Shown here: positions 6,486 through 12,505 of the stretch, one piece after another | Numbering within the stretch: position 1 is the stretch's first letter | Layout of the letters: each line of letters opens with the position of its first letter | Assembly (NCBI GenBank): GCA_964407055.1 | Contig: CAYOUD010000073.1 | Span: forward strand, 1 to 12,505 | Source of the DNA: JAQIBY01 sp964407055 | Lineage (GTDB): Bacteria; Bacteroidota; Bacteroidia; Bacteroidales; ML635J-15 | DNA: 12,505 nt | Direction of reading: 5' to 3' | Position numbers and translations under genes: made by a program | Notes under the pieces: generated by a model | The model's input: the letters and a program-made list of their open reading frames with translations, nothing else | The model's database searches: none | What the model was told of the DNA's origin: nothing

Positions 6486-8168
6486 TTATTCTTTCATCTT
6501 AAATTGATCCCCAGTTTCTTCAATAATTTTGCGATACCACGCTTCACCATATCCGGGTTGCTCAAGCTTCGGATTCACATATTTGTAATTTTCTTTCGGC
6601 TCTGCTTTTTCTTTCACATTACCATCCATATATTTCACAAACAGTGATTCAAATAATCGTTGCCAGCGTTCTGTTGTTTGGTCGGCAGTTGAAACGGAAT
6701 ATTTTGTAGCCATCGCAATTGCCTCTTCAGGATTTTTTTCATACAAGCTTTTCAGCTTATCCTGCATTTCTACAGTTTCTTTAATAAAGCGTTTTTCCAG
6801 GCTTTGTTGTACTTCTCTTACATCAGGATAAATCAGATTATAGCGAGTATAAGTGAAGTTTGAAACCATATTGAAAACCCAAAATGCAGCATCGTAATTA
6901 AAGTCCATTAAGCTTCCAAAACCTTCAGCAAATGATTTTGGACTTTCTGTCATTCCACAATAAAACGGCACATAAACAGTTGTCGCAGCATCATCAACAG
7001 CAAACCAATTAATTCCACCAATAGGGTCGGGCATCCAGCTACGCATTTGCGCGACAAATGAAAATGCCGTTTGTTGGGTTGCAGTAGCACGTTCATTACA
7101 ATACTGAACGCCATCAACCTCCCAAGTTAACGGACGCCAACGATATGGCTTTCCAAATGCACCTGCACCAATGTCATTGCTCATGTCAAGTTCTGTGCCT
7201 TCAAGATGGTTTCTCATGTTTTCCATCACAGTATAAACATCAACTTTTTCAGTAGGTTTTACCCATAATGGCATGCGATTGGTTGCATATCCATTTTCAT
7301 CATGCTCAATATTTCCTTTTGCGTATTCCCAATGTTTTTCCATACCTTCGGTGATATCATTAAAGAAAGCCCACACACGCATTTCACAAAAGCGAGCGCC
7401 ACCAAAATCGACAGGAGCATAAGTTTCAGAAAAACTAAAATCCTCATCTTTTCCTTCATAATAACCCATTTCACGTGCAAAGCTGATAATATCCTTAGAA
7501 TGGAAAGTTGTTTGTTTCGGGTTATCCCAATTGTTTTTTTTTGCATTCGGAAATGTCATAATTCTGGCATGATTGGCATGTGCAGAGATATATCCGTCAG
7601 GAATCATGCGAGCAACCCATATGGCACCAGTCTTTCCGGGTCCATTACCAATCAATTCCATAATCCATACTTCATTGGCATCAGCAATTGAAAATGACTC
7701 ACCGGAGCTGCAATATCCATACTCTGCAACCAATTCAGTCATCACTTTAATAGCCTCACGCGCTGTTTTCGCACGTTGGAGGGTTAAGTAAATCAAACTC
7801 CCGTAATCAATAATTCCAGTTGTATCACGCAATTCAGACCTGCCTCCGTAGGTGGTTTCACCAATTGCCAGCTGATGTTCGTTTACATTACCAACCACAG
7901 AATAAGTGTGCTCTACCTGAGCGATTTCACCGAGAAACTTTCCAGTATCCCACACGTAAACCTTCACCATTGTTCCTTTGCGATAATCTGCTGCCGGACG
8001 ATAATACAATTCACCATACAACAAATGACTATCTGCAGCATAGCTAATCATTGTTGATCCGTCTTTTGACGCTCCTTTTGTCACTAAAAAATTCGTACAT
8101 GCTGAGCCGACAGTATAACTACCAACTAAAAAACCAAGCATTAAAAATCTAAGCAATATCTTTTTCAT
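6486..8168 (-). CDS. Secreted C69-family dipeptidase (N-terminal cysteine hydrolase)
   Basis: A 560-residue peptidase of family C69 (PepD-like), an Ntn-type hydrolase that cleaves dipeptides. The N-terminus is a typical signal peptide (MKKILLRFLMLGFLVGSYTV). It is followed by GSA and then Cys24, which begins the family motif CTNFLVTKGASKDGSTMISY. Signal-peptide removal would expose this cysteine as the N-terminal nucleophile, so export and activation are coupled; the product probably works in the periplasm. Other family blocks include ETTYGGR, SFSIADANEVWIMELIG and ISAHANHARI. An upstream in-frame ATG (8258) would add 30 residues before the signal peptide and is rejected. The gene is divergent from lgt. 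A weak promoter (TTTG, then TATTTTG, at 8191-8216) can be seen. In anaerobic Bacteroidota such enzymes support amino-acid scavenging from peptides; that role is inferred here. Confidence 0.93.
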   Translation of the reverse strand: MKKILLRFLMLGFLVGSYTVGSACTNFLVTKGASKDGSTMISYAADSHLLYGELYYRPAADYRKGTMVKVYVWDTGKFLGEIAQVEHTYSVVGNVNEHQLAIGETTYGGRSELRDTTGIIDYGSLIYLTLQRAKTAREAIKVMTELVAEYGYCSSGESFSIADANEVWIMELIGNGPGKTGAIWVARMIPDGYISAHANHARIMTFPNAKKNNWDNPKQTTFHSKDIISFAREMGYYEGKDEDFSFSETYAPVDFGGARFCEMRVWAFFNDITEGMEKHWEYAKGNIEHDENGYATNRMPLWVKPTEKVDVYTVMENMRNHLEGTELDMSNDIGAGAFGKPYRWRPLTWEVDGVQYCNERATATQQTAFSFVAQMRSWMPDPIGGINWFAVDDAATTVYVPFYCGMTESPKSFAEGFGSLMDFNYDAAFWVFNMVSNFTYTRYNLIYPDVREVQQSLEKRFIKETVEMQDKLKSLYEKNPEEAIAMATKYSVSTADQTTERWQRLFESLFVKYMDGNVKEKAEPKENYKYVNPKLEQPGYGEAWYRKIIEETGDQFKMKE

Positions 8169-8190
8169 ATTTTCAAAATTAAATTTGACG

Positions 8191-8216
8191 CAAAATACAA
8201 AAAAAATCGTGCCAAA
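8191..8216 (-). promoter_or_regulatory. Weak promoter candidate for the C69 dipeptidase gene
   Basis: The minus strand carries TTTG (8213-8216) and TATTTTG (8191-8197), close to but shorter than the Bacteroidota pattern, with a 15-nt spacer that is below the usual range. The position, 22 nt before the ATG, is suitable. Low confidence. Confidence 0.3.
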
Positions 8217-8268
8217 GAAGAGTTTTATAAAAATCTCATACTTTCTTAAATCAAACAAAAAAATATTT

Positions 8269-8276
8269 TACCTTCG
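8269..8276 (+). promoter_or_regulatory. -7 promoter element for lgt
   Basis: TACCTTCG, one mismatch from TAnnTTTG, ends 24 nt before the lgt ATG. The -33 region has no clear TTG. The 132-nt interval between the dipeptidase gene and lgt carries the divergent promoters of both. Confidence 0.4.
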
Positions 8277-8300
8277 TGTTTTCTTAAAATTATCAAGATT

Positions 8301-9152
8301 ATGTTGCTAAATCAAATTGTCTGGAGCGTTGACCCCGTGATTTTCCAAATTGGAAGCTTCCAACTCAGATATTATTCATTATTATTCGCCCTCGGCTTTA
8401 TTCTTGGATATATTATTGTAAAAAAATTATTTCAACGTGAAAACATTCCAATTAAGGAACTCGACAGCTTATTGATTTATGTGGTAGTTGGCGGATTGGC
8501 AGGCGCAAGAATCGGACACTGTTTATTTTACGACTGGGCGTATTTTAGTCAACACCTTCTGGAAATTATTTTACCGGTACGTTTTCAGCCCGAATTTCAA
8601 TTTACGGGATTCCAGGGCTTGGCTAGTCACGGCGGTGCGATTGGAATTATCATTTCACTGATTTTATTTGTCAGAAAATCAAGTTTGAAAAATTATTTAA
8701 GAATTTTAGATTTTGTTGCAATACCGACCGCTTTAGCTGGTGGTTTAATTCGGCTCGGAAATTTGATGAATTCCGAAATTTACGGAAATGAAACTTCTCT
8801 ACCTTGGGGATTTGTTTTTGTAAATAACGGGGACACTGTCGCATCGCATCCTACTCAGATTTATGAAGCGCTGGCATATTTTGCAATATTTGTTGCCCTT
8901 TTAGTGATTTACAACAAAAACTGGCAGAAAAAAAGGCATGGGTTCTACATCGGATTATTTTTAATTCTCGTCTTTGTTTTCCGCTTCCTAATTGAATTTA
9001 TGAAACAACCGCAAGTTGCATTTGAAGAAAGTATGACGCTAAACATGGGGCAAATTCTTAGCATTCCATTTGTCATTATCGGTACAGGATTGCTCATTTA
9101 CAGCTTACGCAAAAAAAATCCCGACTCGGCATCAGAATCGGGAAAAAACTAG
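8301..9152 (+). CDS. lgt: Prolipoprotein diacylglyceryl transferase
   Basis: A 283-residue polytopic inner-membrane enzyme that transfers diacylglycerol from phosphatidylglycerol to the lipobox cysteine of prolipoproteins, the first step of lipoprotein maturation. Family hallmarks: Y25 in RYYSLLFALGF, the GGLAGARIGHCLFY block (64-77), SHGGAIG with H110 (E. coli H103), the Lgt signature GGLIRLGNLMNSEIYG (147-162) with R151 (E. coli R143), HPTQIYE (183-189), and FRFLIEF with R228 and E232 (E. coli R239/E243). About seven hydrophobic segments are spread over the protein and the length is normal. The ATG at 8301 gives the expected N-terminus. The last codons (RKKNPDSASESGKN) overlap a terminator hairpin that serves a gene on the opposite strand. 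The gene is divergent from the dipeptidase gene and seems monocistronic. Confidence 0.97.
   Translation: MLLNQIVWSVDPVIFQIGSFQLRYYSLLFALGFILGYIIVKKLFQRENIPIKELDSLLIYVVVGGLAGARIGHCLFYDWAYFSQHLLEIILPVRFQPEFQFTGFQGLASHGGAIGIIISLILFVRKSSLKNYLRILDFVAIPTALAGGLIRLGNLMNSEIYGNETSLPWGFVFVNNGDTVASHPTQIYEALAYFAIFVALLVIYNKNWQKKRHGFYIGLFLILVFVFRFLIEFMKQPQVAFEESMTLNMGQILSIPFVIIGTGLLIYSLRKKNPDSASESGKN
9111..9143 (-). terminator. Terminator of the small convergent gene, embedded in the 3' end of lgt
   Basis: On the minus strand TCCCGA (9143-9138) pairs with TCGGGA (9124-9119), with two further pairs (T-A, C-G) inside after one mismatch, and is followed by eight T residues (9118-9111). It begins 11 nt after the stop codon of the small gene at 9154-9336. 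It lies wholly inside the lgt reading frame, encoding its last few residues. On the plus strand there is no T-tract. Confidence 0.8.
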
Positions 9153-9153
9153 T

Positions 9154-9336
9154 TTAAATCTTGTTTTCAAGCATTTTTAATAAGCGTTCTACACTCTCTT
9201 TTGGCGGTGATAATAGTGGTAGAGATGCCCTTACGCTTTCATACTCCGCTTCAATTTTTTCAGGCTGACAGAGTACCTGAAAATTTTCAAAACTGTCAAT
9301 TAAAAATAAAAAAGTAGCGTTTTTACTCATTGGCAT
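9154..9336 (-). CDS. Small protein of unknown function (60 aa)
   Basis: I do not recognise this 60-residue protein. It has a hydrophobic patch (ATFLFLIDSF), a mixed middle (CQPEKIEAEYESVRASLPLLSPP) and an amphipathic C-terminal helix (SVERLLKMLENKI). It has no signal peptide and no clear transmembrane segment. Two in-frame ATG codons (9336 and 9330) could start it. It is supported as a real gene by a good intrinsic terminator 11 nt after its stop codon, by its lack of overlap with other genes, and by ordinary protein-like composition. Its stop codon is 1 nt from the lgt stop on the other strand. No clear promoter was found in the 143 nt upstream. Confidence 0.55.
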   Translation of the reverse strand: MPMSKNATFLFLIDSFENFQVLCQPEKIEAEYESVRASLPLLSPPKESVERLLKMLENKI

Positions 9337-9373
9337 TTGGCTTTAGTGAAACAAATCATGTAAAAGAACAATA

Positions 9374-9410
9374 ACATTTACATTTACATTTATGTAACGA
9401 CAATCTTGTC
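9374..9410. repeat. ACATTT tandem repeats and two short palindromes between divergent genes
   Basis: Three exact tandem copies of ACATTT (9374-9391) run into a palindrome TTACAT-TT-ATGTAA (9384-9397). A second short inverted repeat, GACAA-TC-TTGTC (9399-9410), follows. The cluster lies in the 143-nt region between the small minus-strand gene and the TonB-like gene, upstream of the latter's promoter. It might bind a regulator of either gene; nothing in the sequence proves this. Confidence 0.4.
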
Positions 9411-9465
9411 AACTTATTTTGTAAATTCATTGTTTTTTCGTTATCAAACTTTAAATGATTTGATA

Positions 9466-9473
9466 TAGCTTTG
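9466..9473 (+). promoter_or_regulatory. -7 promoter element for the TonB-like gene; decides the start codon
   Basis: TAGCTTTG is an exact TAnnTTTG match ending 6 nt before the ATG at 9480. The longer in-frame alternative would start with the TTG at 9471, inside this element, and is therefore unlikely. Transcription is predicted to begin at or within a few nucleotides of the ATG, so the mRNA may be leaderless. Confidence 0.55.
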
Positions 9474-9479
9474 CAACGA

Positions 9480-10250
9480 ATGAAATTTTTAGATAAAATA
9501 CTGGAAACAAATCTGAATGCCATTCTGGTTACAGTAATCATTCATTTGGTGCTATTGCTTGTGTTTCTATTGGTACAACTTAAACCGCCACCGCAACAAA
9601 ATGAGGCTATTATCATTATGGATCCCGAAAACCTCGAAGAAATGCAACGTTTCTTTGAAGCCGAAGAAGCCATTAAAGATGAAATGGAAAAACTCGCTGA
9701 CGCACAGAATATTTCCCTTAAAGATATTCGTAATCTTTCCACAAACTCTAAACTCCCCGATAACAAAACCTGGGACAATGAATATGAGAAAATGAGTGCA
9801 GAAGCCTTGAAACAGCAATATGAAGATGCTTTACGAAAGGAAATGTATGGTGACGATTACGAAGAAATCAATCAAAAAATAAATGAAAACGCAGTAAGAC
9901 AGGAATTCGATTTCAGTCCGACTGCAGATGAGCAAAAACAGGGAAATCAGGATTACTATTCTGGGCCGGCACTTGTGAAAGTTGAACTAGAAGATCAGGA
10001 ACGTAAACATATTTTTATTGAGATTCCGGTATTTGTTTGCAAAGGTGCCGGAACTATTGTCGTTGAAATTGAAATTGATCAATACGGGAAAGTCAACAAA
10101 ACAAAAGTAATAGAAGCTCAAGCATCGCAAGATTTAGATTGCATGACAAATGAAGCCGTCAGAGCAGCAGAAGCCAGTATTTTTGGAATTAAACCTGCCG
10201 AAAAATCCACAAAAGGAAAAATCACATACCAATTTATCCAACAGAATTAA
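9480..10250 (+). CDS. Membrane-anchored TonB-like protein (energy-transducer-type C-terminal domain)
   Basis: A 256-residue protein with TonB/TolA-like architecture. A short cytoplasmic start is followed by one transmembrane helix (residues about 14-33, AILVTVIIHLVLLLVFLLV) and a proline cluster (KPPPQQ, 35-40). Then comes a long acidic, probably coiled-coil periplasmic stretch (about 48-140). The C-terminal domain (about 175-256) has GAGTIVVEIEIDQYGKVNKTKV and AVRAAEASIFGIKPA and ends KGKITYQFIQQN. That domain follows the TonB C-terminal pattern of a beta strand, G-x-V turn, helix and final strand. Cysteines C187 and C221 could form a disulphide bond. No exbB, exbD or TonB-dependent receptor is nearby, so a role in energising outer-membrane transport is uncertain; a structural envelope role is equally possible. 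The ATG at 9480 is chosen over a TTG at 9471 because the latter lies inside the promoter box. Confidence 0.72.
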   Translation: MKFLDKILETNLNAILVTVIIHLVLLLVFLLVQLKPPPQQNEAIIIMDPENLEEMQRFFEAEEAIKDEMEKLADAQNISLKDIRNLSTNSKLPDNKTWDNEYEKMSAEALKQQYEDALRKEMYGDDYEEINQKINENAVRQEFDFSPTADEQKQGNQDYYSGPALVKVELEDQERKHIFIEIPVFVCKGAGTIVVEIEIDQYGKVNKTKVIEAQASQDLDCMTNEAVRAAEASIFGIKPAEKSTKGKITYQFIQQN

Positions 10251-10257
10251 TCAGAAA

Positions 10258-10491
10258 ATCAAGGATGTTTTTCCGAATCCTGCCAAAGCCTATGTACAAT
10301 TAGAAATCGAAGGAATGGCTGCCGTTTCATACAAAATTATAGACTTAAATGGACGAACTCTACTTTCAGACAATATTTATGATACTCACCAACGCATAAA
10401 TTTAGATAACATCCCGGCAGGTTCTTACTAAGGAATAATTTATCCTGAATCAGGTAAACCTCAATACTTCAAATTGATAAGAACAAATTGA
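10258..10491 (+). pseudogene. Decayed T9SS C-terminal sorting domain with in-frame stop
   Basis: The frame encodes a type A sorting domain of the type IX secretion system: IKDVFPNPAKAYVQLEIEG, then a YKIIDLNGRTLL strand, then INLDNIPAGSY. It is interrupted by TAA (10429-10431). The same frame continues with GIIYPESGKPQYFKLIRTN and a final TGA (10489-10491), the normal end of such a domain. The domain is thus complete except for one stop codon, but it has no passenger protein: upstream in this frame is only the out-of-frame end of the TonB-like gene, whose own stop is 7 nt earlier. There is no promoter or start codon of its own. Most likely it is the remnant of a secreted-protein gene whose body was deleted. 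Alternatives are a sequencing error at the stop or a leftover domain from gene duplication. Confidence 0.8.
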
Positions 10492-10553
10492 TTTATCATT
10501 TCGTACGATAATATGACGTGTGATTTGGTTTTGAGTCAAGGAAACAATCGAGC

Positions 10554-10585
10554 ATTAATCCGTTCATCTAACTCAATGGATTAAT
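10554..10585 (+). repeat. Inverted repeat ATTAATCC/GGATTAAT
   Basis: Eight-bp perfect arms (10554-10561 and 10578-10585) enclose 16 nt. There is no clear T-tract, so it is a poor terminator. It lies between the sorting-domain remnant and the acyl-CoA synthetase promoter. It may be a regulatory site or simply what remains of a terminator for the lost gene. Confidence 0.3.
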
Positions 10586-10650
10586 TGTAAATAAAAGATT
10601 TTATTTCATCGATTTTATGGCCAAAACAAAATCTTCACGATAAATAATGC

Positions 10651-10658
10651 TAACTTTA
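10651..10658 (+). promoter_or_regulatory. -7 promoter element for the acyl-CoA synthetase gene
   Basis: TAACTTTA, one mismatch from TAnnTTTG, ends 24 nt before the ATG at 10683. It is embedded in AATGCTAACTTTAC, nearly the same string as at 2021-2034. No good -33 TTG was seen. Confidence 0.4.
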
Positions 10659-10682
10659 CGAGTTGACTAAATCAGGCAGGCT

Positions 10683-12305
10683 ATGATAAAAGAAAATCTT
10701 ATACGTTATTTTGAAAATGCGATTCGGGAAAATTGGGATAAAAAAGCACTATCTGATTATGGCAACGGGCATCTGACTTACGGAGAAACGGCAAATAACA
10801 TTTTAAAAATACACAAACTTTTTGAAAGCAACGGAATTCAAAAAGGCGATAAAATCAGTTTAATCGGGAAAAATTCTGCCAATTGGGCAAGTGTTTATCT
10901 TGCAACAGTTTCATACGGAGCTGTAATCGTTCCCCTGCTTCAGGATTTCAAACCAACAGATATTTACAATCTCGTAAATCATTCTGAATCTAAACTTTTA
11001 TTTGGTTCGCCTTTTATTTTGGAAACACTAGAGTTCAAGCAGTTTAAAAATTTGCAATGTATTTATAATCTGAATGATTTCAGTCTTAATCATGATTGTG
11101 ACGGGAGTGGCAAAAAATTTCCGGAAGACCATCCTGAGATGAAAGAAGAAAATTTCAAGTTCCCAGAAATTTCGAATGACTCACTCGCTGCAATTTTATA
11201 TACTTCAGGAACTAGCGGACAACCCAAAGGAGTAATGTTAAATCATAACAGTCTTGCTGTAAATTTAAGATATGCACGAGCTAACATGCCACTTGTTTCT
11301 GAAGACAGAATTGTATCATTCTTGCCATTGGCTCACTCCTACGGCTGCGCTTTTGAGTTCTTGTATCCCTTCAGCTTGGGATGTACAATTACATTCTTAG
11401 GAAAAATTCCTTCACCAAACATTGTCGTTCAGGCATTTAATGAGATAAAACCCCGCCTGATTCTGACGGTTCCATTGGTGATGGAGAAAATATACAAAAA
11501 CAAAATTAAACCGGTACTCAATAAACCGGCAATCCGTATCATCATAAAAATTCCGATCCTCAATAAAATCATTTTCAATAAAGTTAGGAAATCGCTTGAA
11601 GATAGCTTCGGAAATAATTTCAAGGAAGTGGTTATCGGTGGAGCAAAACTCAATCGTGAAGTTGAAATTTTTCTGAAAAAAATCAAATTCAAATTTTCGG
11701 TAGGATATGGGATGACCGAGTGTGGCCCGCTTGTCGCTTATGACGGTTGGAAAACCACAAAAATTCATTCTACAGGAAAAGCAATTGATGCTTTGGAATT
11801 AAGAATTGATTCCCGTGACCCGCAGAATCGTGTCGGCGAAATTATGATGCGAGGGGAGAATGTTCTGTTGGGATATTATAAAAACCCTGAAATAACAGCT
11901 CAAACCATTGATGCAGAGGGTTGGATGCACAGCGGAGACCTCGGAATTATCGACAAAGATGGATATTTGTTTATCAAAGGTCGAAGCAAAAGCATGATAC
12001 TTGGTGCTTCCGGTAAAAATATTTATCCTGAAGATATTGAATCGAAATTAAACAATTTGCCGCTTGTCAGCGAATGTCTAGTTGTCGGCAGAGACGCAAA
12101 AGTTGTTGCTATGGTTTATCCGGATCATGACAAACGGGAATTATTTGGAATCAAAGAAGATGAGCTCGAAGCCGCATTCGAAGATTACAAAAATGAAATA
12201 AATGAGGAGTTACCTGCTTACATGAATATCAGCAAAATCGAAATTCGTGAAAAAGAATTTGAAAAAACTCCGAAGAAAAGCATTAAGCGGTATTTGTATA
12301 AATAG
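10683..12305 (+). CDS. Long-chain fatty acid--CoA ligase (AMP-binding enzyme)
   Basis: A 540-residue member of the ANL adenylate-forming superfamily. It activates a fatty acid with ATP to an acyl-AMP and transfers it to CoA, feeding lipid synthesis or breakdown. Motifs: the P-loop-like A3 block ILYTSGTSGQPKGVMLNH (171-188), the LPLAHSYG block (214-221), the adenine-binding YGMTE (342-346), GYYKNPE (397-403), the ATP-ribose aspartate in MHSGDLG (D419), the hinge region IKGRSK (431-436), GKNIYPEDIE (444-453), and a C-terminal catalytic-lysine region TPKKSIKRYLY (529-539). The length is slightly shorter than FadD-type enzymes but normal for Bacteroidota homologues. The ATG at 10683 gives an N-terminus (MIKENLIRYFENAI) typical of these proteins. 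The gene stands alone. Its TAG stop codon is also the first part of the heptamer repeats that follow. Chain-length preference cannot be told. Confidence 0.93.
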   Translation: MIKENLIRYFENAIRENWDKKALSDYGNGHLTYGETANNILKIHKLFESNGIQKGDKISLIGKNSANWASVYLATVSYGAVIVPLLQDFKPTDIYNLVNHSESKLLFGSPFILETLEFKQFKNLQCIYNLNDFSLNHDCDGSGKKFPEDHPEMKEENFKFPEISNDSLAAILYTSGTSGQPKGVMLNHNSLAVNLRYARANMPLVSEDRIVSFLPLAHSYGCAFEFLYPFSLGCTITFLGKIPSPNIVVQAFNEIKPRLILTVPLVMEKIYKNKIKPVLNKPAIRIIIKIPILNKIIFNKVRKSLEDSFGNNFKEVVIGGAKLNREVEIFLKKIKFKFSVGYGMTECGPLVAYDGWKTTKIHSTGKAIDALELRIDSRDPQNRVGEIMMRGENVLLGYYKNPEITAQTIDAEGWMHSGDLGIIDKDGYLFIKGRSKSMILGASGKNIYPEDIESKLNNLPLVSECLVVGRDAKVVAMVYPDHDKRELFGIKEDELEAAFEDYKNEINEELPAYMNISKIEIREKEFEKTPKKSIKRYLYK

Positions 12306-12322
12306 AGGTTGGAGGTTAGAGG
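12303..12322 (+). repeat. First block of GGTTRGA heptamers, overlapping the stop codon
   Basis: Starting at the TAG stop codon the sequence reads TAGAGGTTGGAGGTTAGAGG: one GGTTGGA (12307-12313) and one GGTTAGA (12314-12320) unit plus partial units at each end. The same unit makes up the array at 12446-12505. Confidence 0.75.
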
Positions 12323-12323
12323 C

Positions 12324-12339
12324 CCCGACATGCGTCGGG
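12324..12339. repeat. Short GC-rich hairpin CCCGAC-ATGC-GTCGGG
   Basis: A perfect 6-bp stem with a 4-nt loop starts 18 nt after the acyl-CoA synthetase stop codon. It lacks a T-tract on either strand, so it is only a weak transcription-stop candidate. It might stabilise the mRNA 3' end or be part of a repeated intergenic element. Confidence 0.5.
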
Positions 12340-12353
12340 ATTGCTTCGTGTTG

Positions 12354-12384
12354 CATTTTTCAGTTCGCAAACTCCTGAAAAATG
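12354..12384. repeat. 10-bp inverted repeat CATTTTTCAG/CTGAAAAATG
   Basis: Perfect 10-bp arms (12354-12363 and 12375-12384) enclose an 11-nt loop. With the hairpin just before it, it forms a structured segment of about 110 nt (12323-12435) set between two blocks of the same heptamer repeat. It has no coding potential that I can see. Confidence 0.55.
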
Positions 12385-12445
12385 ACACTCAGGGAATTTG
12401 AGGTTTCCGTCTTCACTGCGTTGCGCCGGACAAGTTCAGTTAGAG

Positions 12446-12505
12446 GGTTGGAGGTTGGAGGTTAGAGGTTAGAGGTTAGAGGTTAGAGGTTAGAGGTTAG
12501 AGGTT
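12446..12505 (+). repeat. Tandem heptamer array (GGTTGGA)2(GGTTAGA)6, cut by the window end
   Basis: Eight complete 7-nt units are visible: two GGTTGGA (12446-12459), then six identical GGTTAGA (12460-12501), and a partial ninth (12502-12505). The array continues past the window. A further shifted copy (GTTAGAG) lies just before it at 12439-12445. Period 7 is not a multiple of three and the array follows a stop codon, so it is probably non-coding. Such variable-number repeats arise by replication slippage. Confidence 0.9.

Noticed and set aside
7302..7691. A 129-codon plus-strand frame
   Set aside because: It lies antisense inside the well-supported C69 dipeptidase gene and has low-complexity, non-protein-like composition.
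8169..8258. N-terminal extension of the C69 dipeptidase by 30 codons
   Set aside because: The extension would bury the signal peptide inside the protein. The ATG at 8168 starts a normal signal peptide followed by the catalytic cysteine.
11412..11768. A 118-codon minus-strand frame
   Set aside because: It is antisense to the acyl-CoA synthetase coding sequence, rich in Phe/Asn/Ile as expected from the complement of an AT-rich gene, and has no promoter.
12446..12505. CRISPR array or telomere-like end
   Set aside because: The units are only 7 nt and have no spacers, so this is not CRISPR. Resemblance to telomeric repeats is superficial, and the array is better explained as a slippage-prone tandem repeat.

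Overview
The window looks like chromosomal DNA from a member of the Bacteroidota, most likely order Bacteroidales or a close relative. It is AT-rich. Several genes are preceded by the Bacteroidota -7 promoter element TAnnTTTG rather than a -10 TATAAT box, and Shine-Dalgarno sequences are mostly absent. There is a piece of a type IX secretion (T9SS) sorting domain, and the Lgt, TypA and acyl-CoA synthetase proteins read like Bacteroidales orthologues. The species cannot be fixed from sequence alone.

Layout: (1) 41-1891, minus strand, is a small accessory island. It holds a DUF6088/AbiEi-like putative antitoxin, a 33-codon stub that looks like the beginning of an AbiEii nucleotidyltransferase toxin, and an intact RhuM-family gene. 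The three are chained by a 4-nt overlap and a 4-nt gap. (2) 1892-2322 has no convincing gene but carries a forward promoter-like box inside an inverted repeat. (3) 2323-8168, minus strand, is mostly housekeeping: the ribosome-associated GTPase typA, a PLP aminotransferase, ribosomal protein L19 (rplS) and a secreted C69 dipeptidase. These are separate transcription units, with clear terminators or promoters between most of them. (4) 8301-9152, plus strand, is lgt (lipoprotein diacylglyceryl transferase), divergent from the dipeptidase. A small unknown minus-strand gene converges on it with a 1-nt gap, and that gene's terminator lies inside the lgt coding sequence. (5) 9480-10250 encodes a membrane-anchored TonB-like protein, followed by a decayed T9SS sorting domain with an in-frame stop. 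(6) 10683-12305 is a long-chain acyl-CoA synthetase (AMP-binding enzyme). Its stop codon opens a stretch of GGTTAGA-type heptamer repeats and hairpins that runs off the right edge.

The housekeeping genes do not form one pathway. Lgt, the dipeptidase, the TonB-like protein and the acyl-CoA synthetase all concern the envelope or lipids, but each seems independently transcribed. The most unusual part is the antitoxin / truncated toxin / RhuM chain: a type IV toxin-antitoxin-like operon whose toxin seems to have been cut down and replaced by RhuM. No complete, clearly new multi-gene system can be demonstrated. No tRNA, rRNA, CRISPR array or intact transposon was seen.
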